NCBI RefSeq assembly: GCF_000330725.2
Contig: NZ_AMZY02000007.1
Location: 62,001-126,000 of the forward strand
Reading direction: 5' to 3'
Length of the DNA stretch: 64,000 nucleotides
Source: Mariniradius saccharolyticus AK6
GTDB taxonomy: Bacteria > Bacteroidota > Bacteroidia > Cytophagales > Cyclobacteriaceae
The position numbers and the translations under genes were made by a program. This document shows positions 15,983-24,639 of this stretch, piece after piece. Below the pieces are notes generated by a model that made no database searches, was not told the DNA's origin, and saw only the letters and a program-made list of their open reading frames with translations. Positions within the stretch are counted from its first letter, which is position 1. Every line of letters begins with the position of its first letter.

Positions 15983-16927
15983 ATGGAAATAAGATACCCC
16001 TTTCCCTATTCCGTCAATCCTTTTGTCCCCGAAATCGATGTTTTGGTTACTGCTTGGGCAGAGGGCTGTGGGCTCCTGAAGGGCGAACAGGCCAGGCTCG
16101 CCGTCGTTTCCGGCAGGCTCAATTACTTCGCGGGGTACCTGTATCCCGATGCCGGTCCCAAGCAGCTCGAAAAAATCTCAAGGTTTTTCCTGTTACTCTT
16201 CCTGTTGGACGACAAAATGGCTGCCGAGCCCCCAAGGAGGGCACATTCGCAGGTAAAACGTATGTTGGCCACTACGTCGCGACGTCGGAGGAGTACTGTG
16301 GGAGGTCAATTCCGTGACGCATTCCTGATCGCCTACGTCGGATTGTGGCAGGAAATCGAAGGCGACTTGGAAGCTGAGGGGCGAAGGGTTTTGGCTGAGG
16401 TCTTGGAAAACTACTGGGAGGGACAGCTTTGGGAATCCGGCCACCGCCTCGAAATGCGGGTAGCAGATATCAATGAGTATTTGCGGTGGAGGAGGATTTC
16501 TTCTGGTTGTGGGGTTGCATTGTTTTTCCTTCGTTGGCTCGGGGGCTGGTATGATTCCGGATTTGTCTGGGATTGCAGCCTTGACTTTGCGGAGGTGTAT
16601 GCTTCCAATTTGATCTGCCTTGCCAACGACTTGGGTTCGCTTGAAAAAGAGTTGGAGGCGGGGGAAGCAAACAGCTATCCGATCATCCTGATGCGGAGAT
16701 ATGGGCAAACCAAGGAGCAGGCGCTTGAAAAGACGAAGGCGCTCCACGACAGAAATGTCGGGAACCTGCTGCGTTTGGCAAATGGACAAAAGCGTCAAAT
16801 CCCGGAAACTGAGGCCGTGTATCTCAGGTCGCTGATGCGTATGGTGGCGGGCTCAAACGCTTGGAGCCTGCTTGAAACCAACCGGTACATGCAGCACCTG
16901 AACGGAGCCGTTTCGCAAACGAAGTAA
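15983..16927 (+). CDS. Class I terpene synthase
   Basis: 314 aa, the right length for a bacterial monodomain cyclase. The aspartate-rich motif is LLDDKMA (D76, D77). The NSE triad NDLGSLEKE spans 215-223 (N215, S219, E223). Arginines at 170-171 sit about 45 residues before N215, where the diphosphate sensor belongs, and an RY pair lies at 301-302. These four landmarks together identify an active class I cyclase acting on a linear prenyl diphosphate. The first motif is atypical: DDKMA lacks the last acidic residue. No prenyltransferase or P450 is adjacent. Product unknown. Confidence 0.88.
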   Translation: MEIRYPFPYSVNPFVPEIDVLVTAWAEGCGLLKGEQARLAVVSGRLNYFAGYLYPDAGPKQLEKISRFFLLLFLLDDKMAAEPPRRAHSQVKRMLATTSRRRRSTVGGQFRDAFLIAYVGLWQEIEGDLEAEGRRVLAEVLENYWEGQLWESGHRLEMRVADINEYLRWRRISSGCGVALFFLRWLGGWYDSGFVWDCSLDFAEVYASNLICLANDLGSLEKELEAGEANSYPIILMRRYGQTKEQALEKTKALHDRNVGNLLRLANGQKRQIPETEAVYLRSLMRMVAGSNAWSLLETNRYMQHLNGAVSQTK

Positions 16928-16965
16928 TAAGATACACAAAGATCATCCATAAACCACTTGAAGCC

Positions 16966-17160
16966 ATGTTGAAGAAAAGATGCGTAATTTATCCAAAGGA
17001 CGTCATGGTTTTGACCGGACGCAGCCAACGGTACAGTCAGGCACTTCTCTGCAAGATCAGGAAGCTGTGCAAGAAGGACCCGGACCAGTTTGTGACCCTG
17101 ACCGAGTTTTCGAGGTTTTCGGGGATACCCGAGGATGATATTGAACGGCTCCTTCAGTAA
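16966..17160 (+). CDS. Small conserved DNA-binding-like protein, unknown
   Basis: 64 aa, basic at the start (MLKKRCVIYPKDVMVLTGRS) and helical. The second half (VTLTEFSRFSGIPEDDIERL) has the look of a helix-turn-helix. Similar short proteins with YPKDVM.. TG.S recur in Bacteroidota (recollection), with no assigned function. It may belong to the terpene synthase operon (38-bp gap) or be a regulator of the cassette downstream. Confidence 0.7.
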   Translation: MLKKRCVIYPKDVMVLTGRSQRYSQALLCKIRKLCKKDPDQFVTLTEFSRFSGIPEDDIERLLQ

Positions 17161-17588
17161 AGGTTGATGGATGCCTTTTTTGCGCGGTGTCCGAATCAGG
17201 GCTATTGGCCGGGTCCGGAGTATATTTACGTGCGGATATTCTTATTACGATCGAATCAATAAGGTCCAGGTTTTCTATTTTTCAACTGCCTCGGGGCTGG
17301 ACCAACCCACTTTGTTTTTTTACTGGGGTACAGTCGGGAGCCCCTTCATGGCGGATAGGTATCCCTATTTCAAACACGTCTTGGTTTTTTCTGGTCCGCA
17401 AATTTCCTCATTAAGAAGTCTGGTTGGATGAATAACCTCGATTTGGTTGAATAAAGGGCAGTTTATTGGGGTTTTGGTGCGCAGGATGGTCAAAAACGCG
17501 CAGAATGCGCAGGGAACGCACATTCATTTAGTTTTCAAAATTCCTTCCCTCAAATTGGCTGCATGTTCAACCTAAAACCCATACAGCT
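17161..17588. other. Gene-free spacer upstream of the unknown four-gene cassette
   Basis: No convincing ORF; short open frames here lack signal, domain or coupling features. A short direct repetition, GCGCAG..GCGCAG, occurs at about 17480-17510. It probably holds the promoter of the 17589 gene. Confidence 0.5.
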
Positions 17589-18335
17589 ATGGCAAAACAG
17601 ATGAGTGTGCTTACCCTCAGCGGTAACATCGGAAGGATCAACTTCTTCAAAAACAGGACCGGGTTCCAGGCCCGGGAAAAGGGTGGAGTCCCCAAGTCGC
17701 GGATCATGTCGGACCCGAAGTTTGCACGTACCCGTGAGAACATCGCCGAGTTCAGCAACAACGCTGCCGCGGCGCGGATGCTGAAAGACGCCATCCGTCC
17801 GGCGATCCAGCGGTTCAAGGACACGCGGCTGCATTTGCGGCTTACCAGCAGGATGATGCAGGTGTTGAAATCCGATCCCGTCAACGTCCGGGGCGAGCGC
17901 CAAGTAGCCGAGGGTGATTGGAGCCTGCTCAGGGGATTGGAGATGAATGGACTTACCCCCTTGTCAGGCACCCTAAAAATGGCCTATACGATCAGTGACG
18001 GGGCCACCGAATGGGGCATCGATGTCCCTGCCTTCATTCCGAAGGATGATGTTCTGATCCCGGAGGGTGCCTCGCACATGCGGGTCATCCTTGCGGGCGC
18101 TGCGGTGGATTTCGCCACCGGCGAGAAGTCCTTCCAGATTGCGCAATCCGCCGAGGTACCGGTCGCCACGCCGAGCGCAGGCCTCAGCCTTGCAGTCCAA
18201 AAGGGCGGCCTTCCACAAAGCCACAAGATCGTCCTTGTCGGGGTGGAGTTCCTTCAGGTCGTCAACGGGGAGTTCTACCCCTTGAACAACGGCTCGAATG
18301 CCTCCGGGGCGATTGTGTTCACCGAAAGGAGCTAG
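17589..18335 (+). CDS. Unknown 248-aa protein, first gene of a coupled cassette
   Basis: No signal peptide or membrane segment. The N-terminal quarter is basic and Gly-containing (LSGNIGRINFFKNRTGFQAR), then a conserved-looking helix region (DPKFARTRENIAEFSNNAAA). The C-terminal half is beta-rich. The pattern G.IG..., followed by R-x-N-x-x-E-F, is reminiscent of small Bacteroidota proteins of unknown function such as the DUF6266 type, but I cannot assign it. It starts a four-gene set with small membrane proteins. G+C-rich, like its neighbours. Confidence 0.75.
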   Translation: MAKQMSVLTLSGNIGRINFFKNRTGFQAREKGGVPKSRIMSDPKFARTRENIAEFSNNAAAARMLKDAIRPAIQRFKDTRLHLRLTSRMMQVLKSDPVNVRGERQVAEGDWSLLRGLEMNGLTPLSGTLKMAYTISDGATEWGIDVPAFIPKDDVLIPEGASHMRVILAGAAVDFATGEKSFQIAQSAEVPVATPSAGLSLAVQKGGLPQSHKIVLVGVEFLQVVNGEFYPLNNGSNASGAIVFTERS

Positions 18336-18338
18336 GCC

Positions 18339-18740
18339 GTGAGGCTTTTGATGTGGCGATTGGACCAAAGGCGGGCCCTGCTGTACCACGGGGCCCGGCC
18401 TTGGACAAGGCTCCTGGGTATCCCTGCGACAGTCGGCTCCCTTCCGAAAGGGTGTTACGGCCTGCGGCTGGGATTTACCGAGGAAAAGGGCTGGCAGGTG
18501 GAAGTAGTCTCCCACGAAGGCAACACGGTCTGTCGGATCGTGTCAAAAGATTCCGGAGAAGGAGTCCCCCTCGGGGCCTTGGCACCCGTGGCGCGGTATG
18601 GCAGTGGTGCGAAGTTCTCGAAGCTTGAGCTGCGGAAGCTGCTTGACCGCCTCGGGAGGTTCGTGGACGAGGACTGGCAACTGGAAGTATTGGAACTCCC
18701 ACCCCGAAACCGCCCCGAGCGATGGAGACTGGCGAACTGA
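18339..18740 (+). CDS. Unknown 133-aa protein
   Basis: GTG start 3 bp after the previous stop; an ATG at 18351 is the alternative. Basic N terminus (Trp/Arg/Leu-rich), a middle beta-like region (KGWQVEVVSHEGNTVCRIVS) and a basic, Pro-rich C terminus. No motif recognised. Overlaps the next gene by 19 bp, so it belongs to the cassette. Confidence 0.6.
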   Translation: MRLLMWRLDQRRALLYHGARPWTRLLGIPATVGSLPKGCYGLRLGFTEEKGWQVEVVSHEGNTVCRIVSKDSGEGVPLGALAPVARYGSGAKFSKLELRKLLDRLGRFVDEDWQLEVLELPPRNRPERWRLAN

Positions 18741-18970
18741 CGCTCTTGCTGGGGGGACTGGTGACCTTCCTCCTGTCGGTGATAGCCTACTTCCTGAGGC
18801 TGCTGGTGCAGGACATACGCGACCTGAAGCGGGAGCATATGGACCTGCGGGAGCTCTGCATCTGGCTCAAGGCCGAGCAGGGTCAACTGAAGATGTACCT
18901 GGAAGGCGGGAGGCGCAGGGCCTCCCAAGATCCGGGGATTAGATCAAACCTAAAAACAGATCCACTATGA
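18722..18970 (+). CDS. Small membrane protein with coiled coil, unknown
   Basis: 82 aa: one membrane segment at about 6-28 (LTLLLGGLVTFLLSVIAYFL) then a charged amphipathic helix (DIRDLKREHMDLRELCIWLK). This resembles phage-type spanin or holin-accessory topology, but no homology is claimed. Overlaps both neighbours (19 bp upstream, ATGA downstream). Confidence 0.65.
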   Translation: METGELTLLLGGLVTFLLSVIAYFLRLLVQDIRDLKREHMDLRELCIWLKAEQGQLKMYLEGGRRRASQDPGIRSNLKTDPL

Positions 18971-19182
18971 AACTGGAAGAAGTAAGGGAAAGGGTTTCCA
19001 AGCCGACGCCGCCCTTTTTCAGGCAACTGAGGACGATCGGATTGGTGTTGGCGGGGGTGGGTGGTGCCATCCTTGCGGCGCCGGTAAGCCTTCCTGCGGT
19101 GCTCGTCACCGCCGCGGGCTACCTGGTCACGGGCGGGGCGGTCCTGTCGGCGGTCAGTCAGGCCACCGTGAAATCGAAGTAA
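18967..19182 (+). CDS. Small two-helix membrane protein, holin-like topology
   Basis: 71 aa with an amphipathic N terminus (MKLEEVRERVSKPTPPFFRQ) and two Gly/Ala-rich membrane segments (IGLVLAGVGGAILAAP and ALVTAAGYLVTGGAVLSA-like, residues about 25-63) ending in a basic tail. Size and topology fit holins. The start overlaps the previous stop (ATGA). A strong terminator follows, which closes the cassette. Confidence 0.7.
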   Translation: MKLEEVRERVSKPTPPFFRQLRTIGLVLAGVGGAILAAPVSLPAVLVTAAGYLVTGGAVLSAVSQATVKSK

Positions 19183-19191
19183 AGGGAATAG

Positions 19192-19222
19192 CCGGGGGAA
19201 GTGATCTTCCTCCGGTTTTTTT
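19192..19222 (+). terminator. Rho-independent terminator
   Basis: CCGGGGGAAG-TGAT-CTTCCTCCGG (one G:U pair) followed by a run of T residues, 10 bp after the 71-aa gene. Confidence 0.85.
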
Positions 19223-19415
19223 ATTATCAAATTAGTAGGAAAAAATCATTTCCGAATGTAACATTCAAAGTAATGATGGCTATCGGGATACACCAAGCAT
19301 CAACTTTCACTATGGACCATTTACGAAGAATCAAAATCCATCCCTTGACACAACACTTCAATTGATCATTTTTCTTACCTTCAAATTCAATAACCCAAGC
19401 AAAACCAAAGATCCT

Positions 19416-20357
19416 ATGCCATCCATTCAGCACTTCTTGAGACCGATAGTTGGTATTCTTTTGCTTATACAATCCTGCAAACCAAGTACTGAGCTCTCAG
19501 CAAATAATGAGGCAAACGGGGTTCCAAGGGGTGTGCTCGCTTTCCTAACCACGCGGGATGGGAACTTCGAAGTATACACGATGAATGCCGATGGACGGGA
19601 AGTAAATAACCTCACCCAAAATAAAGCCTTGGATTTCTGGTCTTCCTGGTCGCCCGATGGAAAGTATATATTGTTTTATTCCAATCGGGACGGAAACAAT
19701 GAAATCTATCGTATGGATGCAGACGGCAGCAATCCTACCAACCTATCGAACCATCCTGCAAATGACTATCTCCCAGCTTGGTCGCCTGATGGAAAAACAA
19801 TCGCTTTCACTTCCAACCGAGATTCCGATAATCGGGAAATCTACATCATGGCAATTGACGGGTCCAACGTTCGTCGGTTAACCCACAACGACCTATTTGA
19901 GGAGGTCCCGACCTGGTCGCCAAATGGCAAACAAATAGTTTTCACCCGACAGCTCGAAGAAATGGTCGATACGGTAAAAACCACCAATGGTGAGCTATTC
20001 GTCATGGATATTGACGGAAAAAATGAAAAGCGTTTGACTTTTAGGGAAGGATATGATTCTGGCGGGAAGTTTTCACCAAATGGCAAGAAGATTGCATTCT
20101 ATGGACAAGACTCCTCTAAGAATTTTGAGATCTTTACGATGAATGCTGATGGAACAGACGTTGTAAATTTGACAAACGACATTTTGGAAGACTACTCACC
20201 CGACTGGTCTCCCGATGGAAAATGGATTGCATATACCAGCGGTACCTCGAAACAATATGACGTTTGGGTAATCCATTTAAAATCGCTAAAGAAATTCCGC
20301 CTGACGACCGAACCCAAACGCAATGAAACACCAGTTTGGCGACCAGATCAAAAATGA
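19416..20357 (+). CDS. TolB/WD40-like beta-propeller lipoprotein
   Basis: About 313 aa from the ATG at 19416, chosen because it gives a lipoprotein signal (GILLLIQSC). The mature part is a series of PD40-type blades with repeating SWSPDGK, AWSPDGK, TWSPNGK and DWSPDGK, each preceded by DADG/DGSN turns. This is the TolB C-terminal/propeller fold, probably a periplasmic or surface binding protein. No peptidase domain follows, so it is not a DPP-type enzyme. Confidence 0.9.
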   Translation: MPSIQHFLRPIVGILLLIQSCKPSTELSANNEANGVPRGVLAFLTTRDGNFEVYTMNADGREVNNLTQNKALDFWSSWSPDGKYILFYSNRDGNNEIYRMDADGSNPTNLSNHPANDYLPAWSPDGKTIAFTSNRDSDNREIYIMAIDGSNVRRLTHNDLFEEVPTWSPNGKQIVFTRQLEEMVDTVKTTNGELFVMDIDGKNEKRLTFREGYDSGGKFSPNGKKIAFYGQDSSKNFEIFTMNADGTDVVNLTNDILEDYSPDWSPDGKWIAYTSGTSKQYDVWVIHLKSLKKFRLTTEPKRNETPVWRPDQK

Positions 20358-20491
20358 CATTACAAGCCGGCAATCAATTCAATTTTGGTATGCACCAAAA
20401 GATAATGGTTTCAAAATGCGAGCTGAATCTGGTGTATTATGTTTTAATTTCGATGCAAATTGGTTCACTGTCCATCATTCAAATATCCGAT

Positions 20492-20911
20492 ATGAAAAGA
20501 TCCTTTATTCTCCTGCTGTTGCTATTTGCCGGTTGGTCTGCGATGGCACAGATTGTCTCCTCCGGCAACCATCAAATCATCTTCCAACTGAGCAACGGAC
20601 AGGTTGCCACGCACGAGAAGTTTCTCCGCCAACTCAACAATATCCTCGAGGCCGCGCCAAATGCCCAAATCGAGGTCGTGACACATGGCATGGGTGTGGA
20701 TTTGCTGCTGAAGGACAACAATGCCTTCCAATCGGCCCTGGAAGATTTGAGCAAAAGGGGCGTGGTGTTTGTCGTTTGTGAAAATACCCTCAAGCAGCGC
20801 AACTTGGCAAAGGACATTTTTCTTCCGCTGGCCGGATTCGTGCCATCCGCGATCTTGGAGTTGGTCATCAAGCAGGAACAAGGCTGGATTTACATCAAGG
20901 CTGGGGACTGA
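20492..20911 (+). CDS. Secreted DsrE-like protein
   Basis: 139 aa from the ATG at 20492; upstream in-frame starts would add a non-signal leader. A signal peptide (FILLLLLFAGWSAMAQ) is followed by a DsrE/F-like alpha/beta fold: VATHEKFLRQLNNIL, a strand-turn (IEVVTHGMGVDLLL) and VVFVVCENTL with the single conserved-looking Cys. DsrE-like proteins act in sulfur relay; exported versions have no settled role. About 70 bp upstream of the ZIP transporter. Confidence 0.82.
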   Translation: MKRSFILLLLLFAGWSAMAQIVSSGNHQIIFQLSNGQVATHEKFLRQLNNILEAAPNAQIEVVTHGMGVDLLLKDNNAFQSALEDLSKRGVVFVVCENTLKQRNLAKDIFLPLAGFVPSAILELVIKQEQGWIYIKAGD

Positions 20912-20980
20912 TTTTTTAGATATAGCCGATTTTTCTACCTTCGGGCAAAAGGCTTTTTCAAATCCATTCCTTCAAGTGCG

Positions 20981-21808
20981 ATGATAGAGACATTGGAAAA
21001 TTTGGCTGTCGAACTGGGTCCCGTCAAAGCGGCTCTATTTGCTACCATTTTCACATGGCTGATGACCGCAGTGGGCGCATCAGTGGTGCTCTTTTTCAAA
21101 ACGATCAACCGTGCGGTTTTTGACACGATGCTGGGTTTCACGGGAGGGGTAATGATCGCCGCGAGCTTTTGGTCCCTGCTGAATCCCAGCCTCCAATACG
21201 CCGAGCAGATATACGGTGGCATGCCTTGGTTGCCTGTGGCATTTGGCTTTCTGCTGGGCGGACTGCTCATATTCTCGCTGGACAAGTTTCTCCCGCACCT
21301 CCACATCAATTTCGGCAAAAACGAGACCGAGGGCTTGCCGACCAATTGGCATAAATCAACGTTGCTATTGCTGGCCATTACTCTGCACAACATTCCCGAG
21401 GGTTTGGCTATAGGAATTCTTTTTGGTGCCGCCGCGGAGCATTTGGACGGGTCCACAGTGTCGGCGGCCATTGCTTTGGCCGTGGGGATTGGCATCCAAA
21501 ACATCCCCGAAGGAATGGCCGTATCGATGCCGCTTCGGCGCCTGGGCGTAAGCCGGGTAAAGAGCTTTTGGTACGGGCAGCTTTCCGCGATCGTCGAGCC
21601 CATGGCCGGTGTACTTGGTGCGGTGGCGGTGATTTACATGCAAAACATCCTCCCCTTTGCGCTCTCGTTTGCAGCGGGGGCGATGATATTCGTCGTGGTG
21701 GAAGAAGTAATACCCGAAACCCAAAGGGACAAATACACCGACTTGGCCGTACTCGGGTTTATGCTGGGCTTTACGATCATGATGATCTTGGATGTGGCTT
21801 TGGGATAG
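20981..21808 (+). CDS. ZIP-family divalent metal transporter
   Basis: 275 aa, eight membrane segments. The paired metal-binding motifs HNIPEG (membrane helix 4) and QNIPEG (helix 5) identify ZupT-like ZIP proteins, which import Zn and related divalent metals. The His-to-Gln change in the second motif could alter selectivity. It is convergent with the copper receptor gene, with a shared terminator between. Confidence 0.93.
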   Translation: MIETLENLAVELGPVKAALFATIFTWLMTAVGASVVLFFKTINRAVFDTMLGFTGGVMIAASFWSLLNPSLQYAEQIYGGMPWLPVAFGFLLGGLLIFSLDKFLPHLHINFGKNETEGLPTNWHKSTLLLLAITLHNIPEGLAIGILFGAAAEHLDGSTVSAAIALAVGIGIQNIPEGMAVSMPLRRLGVSRVKSFWYGQLSAIVEPMAGVLGAVAVIYMQNILPFALSFAAGAMIFVVVEEVIPETQRDKYTDLAVLGFMLGFTIMMILDVALG

Positions 21809-21829
21809 GTCCCGAGATGATAATCGAAC

Positions 21830-21870
21830 AAAAAGAAAATCCGGTCATGATCTGGCCGGATTTTCTTTTT
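21830..21870. terminator. Bidirectional terminator between zip and copper receptor genes
   Basis: AAAAAGAAAATCCGG pairs perfectly with CCGGATTTTCTTTTT around an 11-nt loop. A 15-bp stem, with A tract on one side and T tract on the other, serves both convergent genes. Confidence 0.88.
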
Positions 21871-21879
21871 CGCCTATGG

Positions 21880-24150
21880 TCAGGGCAAAGTCAATCGCAA
21901 CATCACGTAGAAGTTGCGCCCTGGCGCGTATAGGGGAACCCGATTGGTTCCGATGGGGCGATTGAGGTGCTCGTAGTAAGCCTGGTCAAATAGATTCTGT
22001 ACCCCGAGCTTCATTCCGATATTTGCTGTAAAGTTGTAGCTGGCATCCACATCAAAGAGCGTGAATTTGGGGGTTGACTTTTCGCCAAAACTCTCGGAAA
22101 CGCGATCCTGCCCCATCACATGCCTTAGTCGCACGGCAGCTTGCAGTTTTCCGTCAAAGTAATTACCCAAGAGTGCATACCGCAAGTCCAAGGGTGCGAT
22201 TTCCGGTAGGGCTTCTGAGAGAACCAAATTTTGACCATAAGTATATGCCACCATCATCTGCTGACTCAAACCCCAAGCGAGGTTTTGTCTGAAGGACAGT
22301 TCGAAACCTGTTTTCAGCGACTGATCCACATTGACAAATTGCCGGACGCCGGGACTTGTGGCAATCCTGGGTTTCAGGTCGGTCTTTACCGCAGTGATGT
22401 AATCGGTGAGGTAGGCAGCAAAGAAATTGACTTCGGCCTCAATGCTTTTGCTGTGGAAGCCCAAAATCAAATCCGCTTGATTGTTGGCCTCTGGCTGGAG
22501 AGTAGGGTTCCCTACCATTTCATAGGGATCCACACCAACGGGGAAATAATTGATGAAACGCTCAGTCAAGCTACCGCTTCTCTTGACCCTTGCCAACCAA
22601 ATACCGCCATGAAAATGACTGCCCAAGTCACGCTGCAGGCCGACTGATAGTCCGGGATTCAATTGCATGATCTCGGCGTCTTGATTGACTTGGGTGAATT
22701 CCCCCGCAACGTCATGGGCTTGCGCTTTGTTGGCATCGAGTCGGCCCGCCAAGCTCAAGGTAGATATCCCGATTGGAAGTTGGTAGCTGGCAAAAATTCC
22801 CAATTTGTCGATCCTTGAATCCTGCCATGCATTGTCGTACATGGTTTTGCCCATATTGGGCCCCATCAAAAACTCCCGGGCTCTCTGTCCTTGAGCGGCT
22901 TCGTGCCGGAAATCGCCTCCGCCATAGAGTTTCCCCTTACCAAGCAACCAGAAACCTTCAGTCCGGGCACCGATATTCTGGGTATTGGCTGCTGTGCTCG
23001 CATTCATCATGCGGGGATTGAGCTCGCGGCTGAAATTGTCCATAAAATGGTCCACCAAAGTGAAATAGCCCGAGGTGGTCCATGTTTGGAGCGGCCTTCC
23101 GCTAAAAAATCGGGTATGGCGGACATTGCCCATCCAAGTATCGTCAGACCTCAAATCCATGGCCAAGGACGGAAAATCCACATCGCGTGCAAAGTTGCGG
23201 TTCACGTTTACTTGGAGCAGGTTGCTGGCGTTCAATTTGAAGTCACTGTACATTCCAATCGTTCCTCTTCGGAATTCGGCAGGTACGACTGCCCCGTTGC
23301 CATCCAAATAATCCGATCCTTGGGACCAAGATCCGAGGATTCCGATGTCATGGTTTTGTCCCGAAAAACCAACCCTGCCCTCGTTTCTGAAAACCTGTCC
23401 ATTGGACTCGTACATCGAAGAGAGTCTTCCGTAGGCCCCGGGTGAGGGATTGAAATTGGGCGATTCCTGGATGAAATTGATGGTACCTCCCAATCCAATT
23501 CCATAACGTAAAGCATGTGGACCCTTCAGAATTTCAATTTGCTTGATCCGATTGAGTGCAATTTGCGAAGTCGGCGGATCCATCCTGTTGGGGCAAGCGG
23601 CGTTGGCGGATTGAAGACCATCGACGACGACATTGAGTTGCTCGTACTTAAAGCCCCTCATCACCGGATCGAAGCCAAATGCGCCGCTTTTTCGGATAGA
23701 AGCAACAGCTGGATTGAGATTCAAAATCGCCCCCGCATCGTGGTGGAGTCGCTCCTGGTCGGAGATTTGGATTTTGTCGTCTTTTTCGCTGGTCATTTTC
23801 AGGGAAATAACCGAAACAGGTTGCAGATTGATGACTTGTTCTGTGCGGGAAACACTTCCTCGCTCCAAGGCAAGTATGAGTTCCTCTGGCGTCAGGAACC
23901 ATTTCCCATAGAGAACATGGCTGAGTTGTAGCCTGGCATTTTCAACCAAAACAAATGAAATCAGGCCGTTTTCATCGGAAACGCCTTGTTGGCTGTCGTG
24001 ATGAAAGGTAGCGGCAATGATCGGCTGACCGGATTTTTGGTCTAGCAGACGAAGCTGTCGGGTTGTTTGGGAAAAGGATGGCAAGCTGAAAATGCACAGA
24101 AGCAGCACCACCAAAAGTAGGCGGAGGGGTAAATGTATTTGCGGTTTCAT
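21880..24150 (-). CDS. OprC/NosA-like copper TonB-dependent receptor
   Basis: 756 aa from the ATG that gives a signal peptide (LLLVVLLLCIFSLPSFSQ). A carboxypeptidase-regulatory-like domain precedes the plug and barrel. In the plug lies CPNRMDPP, a CxxxM motif (C186, M190), and in an early barrel segment DHFMDN, an HxM motif (H368, M370). CxxxM with HxM are the copper ligands described for Pseudomonas OprC, and the related NosA supplies copper for nitrous oxide reductase (family knowledge). The gene is last in an operon with an NnrS-like protein and a small Cys-rich protein, within reach of a nos cluster. Confidence 0.88.
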   Translation of the reverse strand: MKPQIHLPLRLLLVVLLLCIFSLPSFSQTTRQLRLLDQKSGQPIIAATFHHDSQQGVSDENGLISFVLVENARLQLSHVLYGKWFLTPEELILALERGSVSRTEQVINLQPVSVISLKMTSEKDDKIQISDQERLHHDAGAILNLNPAVASIRKSGAFGFDPVMRGFKYEQLNVVVDGLQSANAACPNRMDPPTSQIALNRIKQIEILKGPHALRYGIGLGGTINFIQESPNFNPSPGAYGRLSSMYESNGQVFRNEGRVGFSGQNHDIGILGSWSQGSDYLDGNGAVVPAEFRRGTIGMYSDFKLNASNLLQVNVNRNFARDVDFPSLAMDLRSDDTWMGNVRHTRFFSGRPLQTWTTSGYFTLVDHFMDNFSRELNPRMMNASTAANTQNIGARTEGFWLLGKGKLYGGGDFRHEAAQGQRAREFLMGPNMGKTMYDNAWQDSRIDKLGIFASYQLPIGISTLSLAGRLDANKAQAHDVAGEFTQVNQDAEIMQLNPGLSVGLQRDLGSHFHGGIWLARVKRSGSLTERFINYFPVGVDPYEMVGNPTLQPEANNQADLILGFHSKSIEAEVNFFAAYLTDYITAVKTDLKPRIATSPGVRQFVNVDQSLKTGFELSFRQNLAWGLSQQMMVAYTYGQNLVLSEALPEIAPLDLRYALLGNYFDGKLQAAVRLRHVMGQDRVSESFGEKSTPKFTLFDVDASYNFTANIGMKLGVQNLFDQAYYEHLNRPIGTNRVPLYAPGRNFYVMLRLTLP

Positions 24151-24260
24151 GATTTTGGAATTTGAGATGATCGGAAAGGACACGGTGGTCCAGCCAATGT
24201 GTTAATTGGGTAAAATGAGGGTTTTCATCAGGGCAAGGCCTGAGTTAGCCAAACCAAAAA

Positions 24261-24635
24261 TCAGGAAAAGCTGGGGGGATGGAAAAAGTCGAATGCTTCC
24301 AACAATTCGTTTTCATCATCATCCCAAACCCCATATACAGGATGAATTTCTTTCCAGATGACCTGAGGTGCCGTACAATGGCTGGGTAGAACATATATCT
24401 GTGCCTCCTCTTGGGTCAGTTGTTGTTTCTTTTCCTCGTGGTCTTGTGCCTCGCCCAATCTCCTCTCGAGTTCGCATTTACCTTCACAAGTGAGCTCGGG
24501 TTTTTCCTTGTTGATGCAAAAAAGCGCCGCTATTTCTTCCTGATTGAGGAGAAAATCCGCCTGAATCAGCGAATACCCGAGACCATTCAGGAGAATGAGG
24601 GCAGCAAGGGCGATATGGAGGATGCTTCTCAGCAT
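24261..24635 (-). CDS. Small Cys-rich exported protein of the copper operon
   Basis: 124 aa. An N-terminal hydrophobic segment (ILHIALAALILLNGLGYSLI) serves as signal or anchor. The following region has C40-INKEKPELT-C50-EGK-C54 spacing, then an acidic, Glu/Gln-rich helix and a C-terminal tail with one more Cys and several His. The CxGKC-like cluster suggests metal binding. It starts 4 bp after the NnrS-like gene and precedes the copper receptor. Proteins with this KP..C.GKC pattern occur beside copper receptors in Bacteroidota (recollection). Confidence 0.7.
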   Translation of the reverse strand: MLRSILHIALAALILLNGLGYSLIQADFLLNQEEIAALFCINKEKPELTCEGKCELERRLGEAQDHEEKKQQLTQEEAQIYVLPSHCTAPQVIWKEIHPVYGVWDDDENELLEAFDFFHPPSFS

Positions 24636-24639
24636 GGCA

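Noticed and set aside
17171-17431. Possible 86-aa ORF upstream of the unknown cassette
   Set aside because: No signal peptide, domain or coupling; composition like random G+C-rich spacer.
17589-19182. Complete prophage or tailocin
   Set aside because: No capsid, tail, terminase, integrase or lysin gene lies nearby; only small membrane proteins resemble holins.
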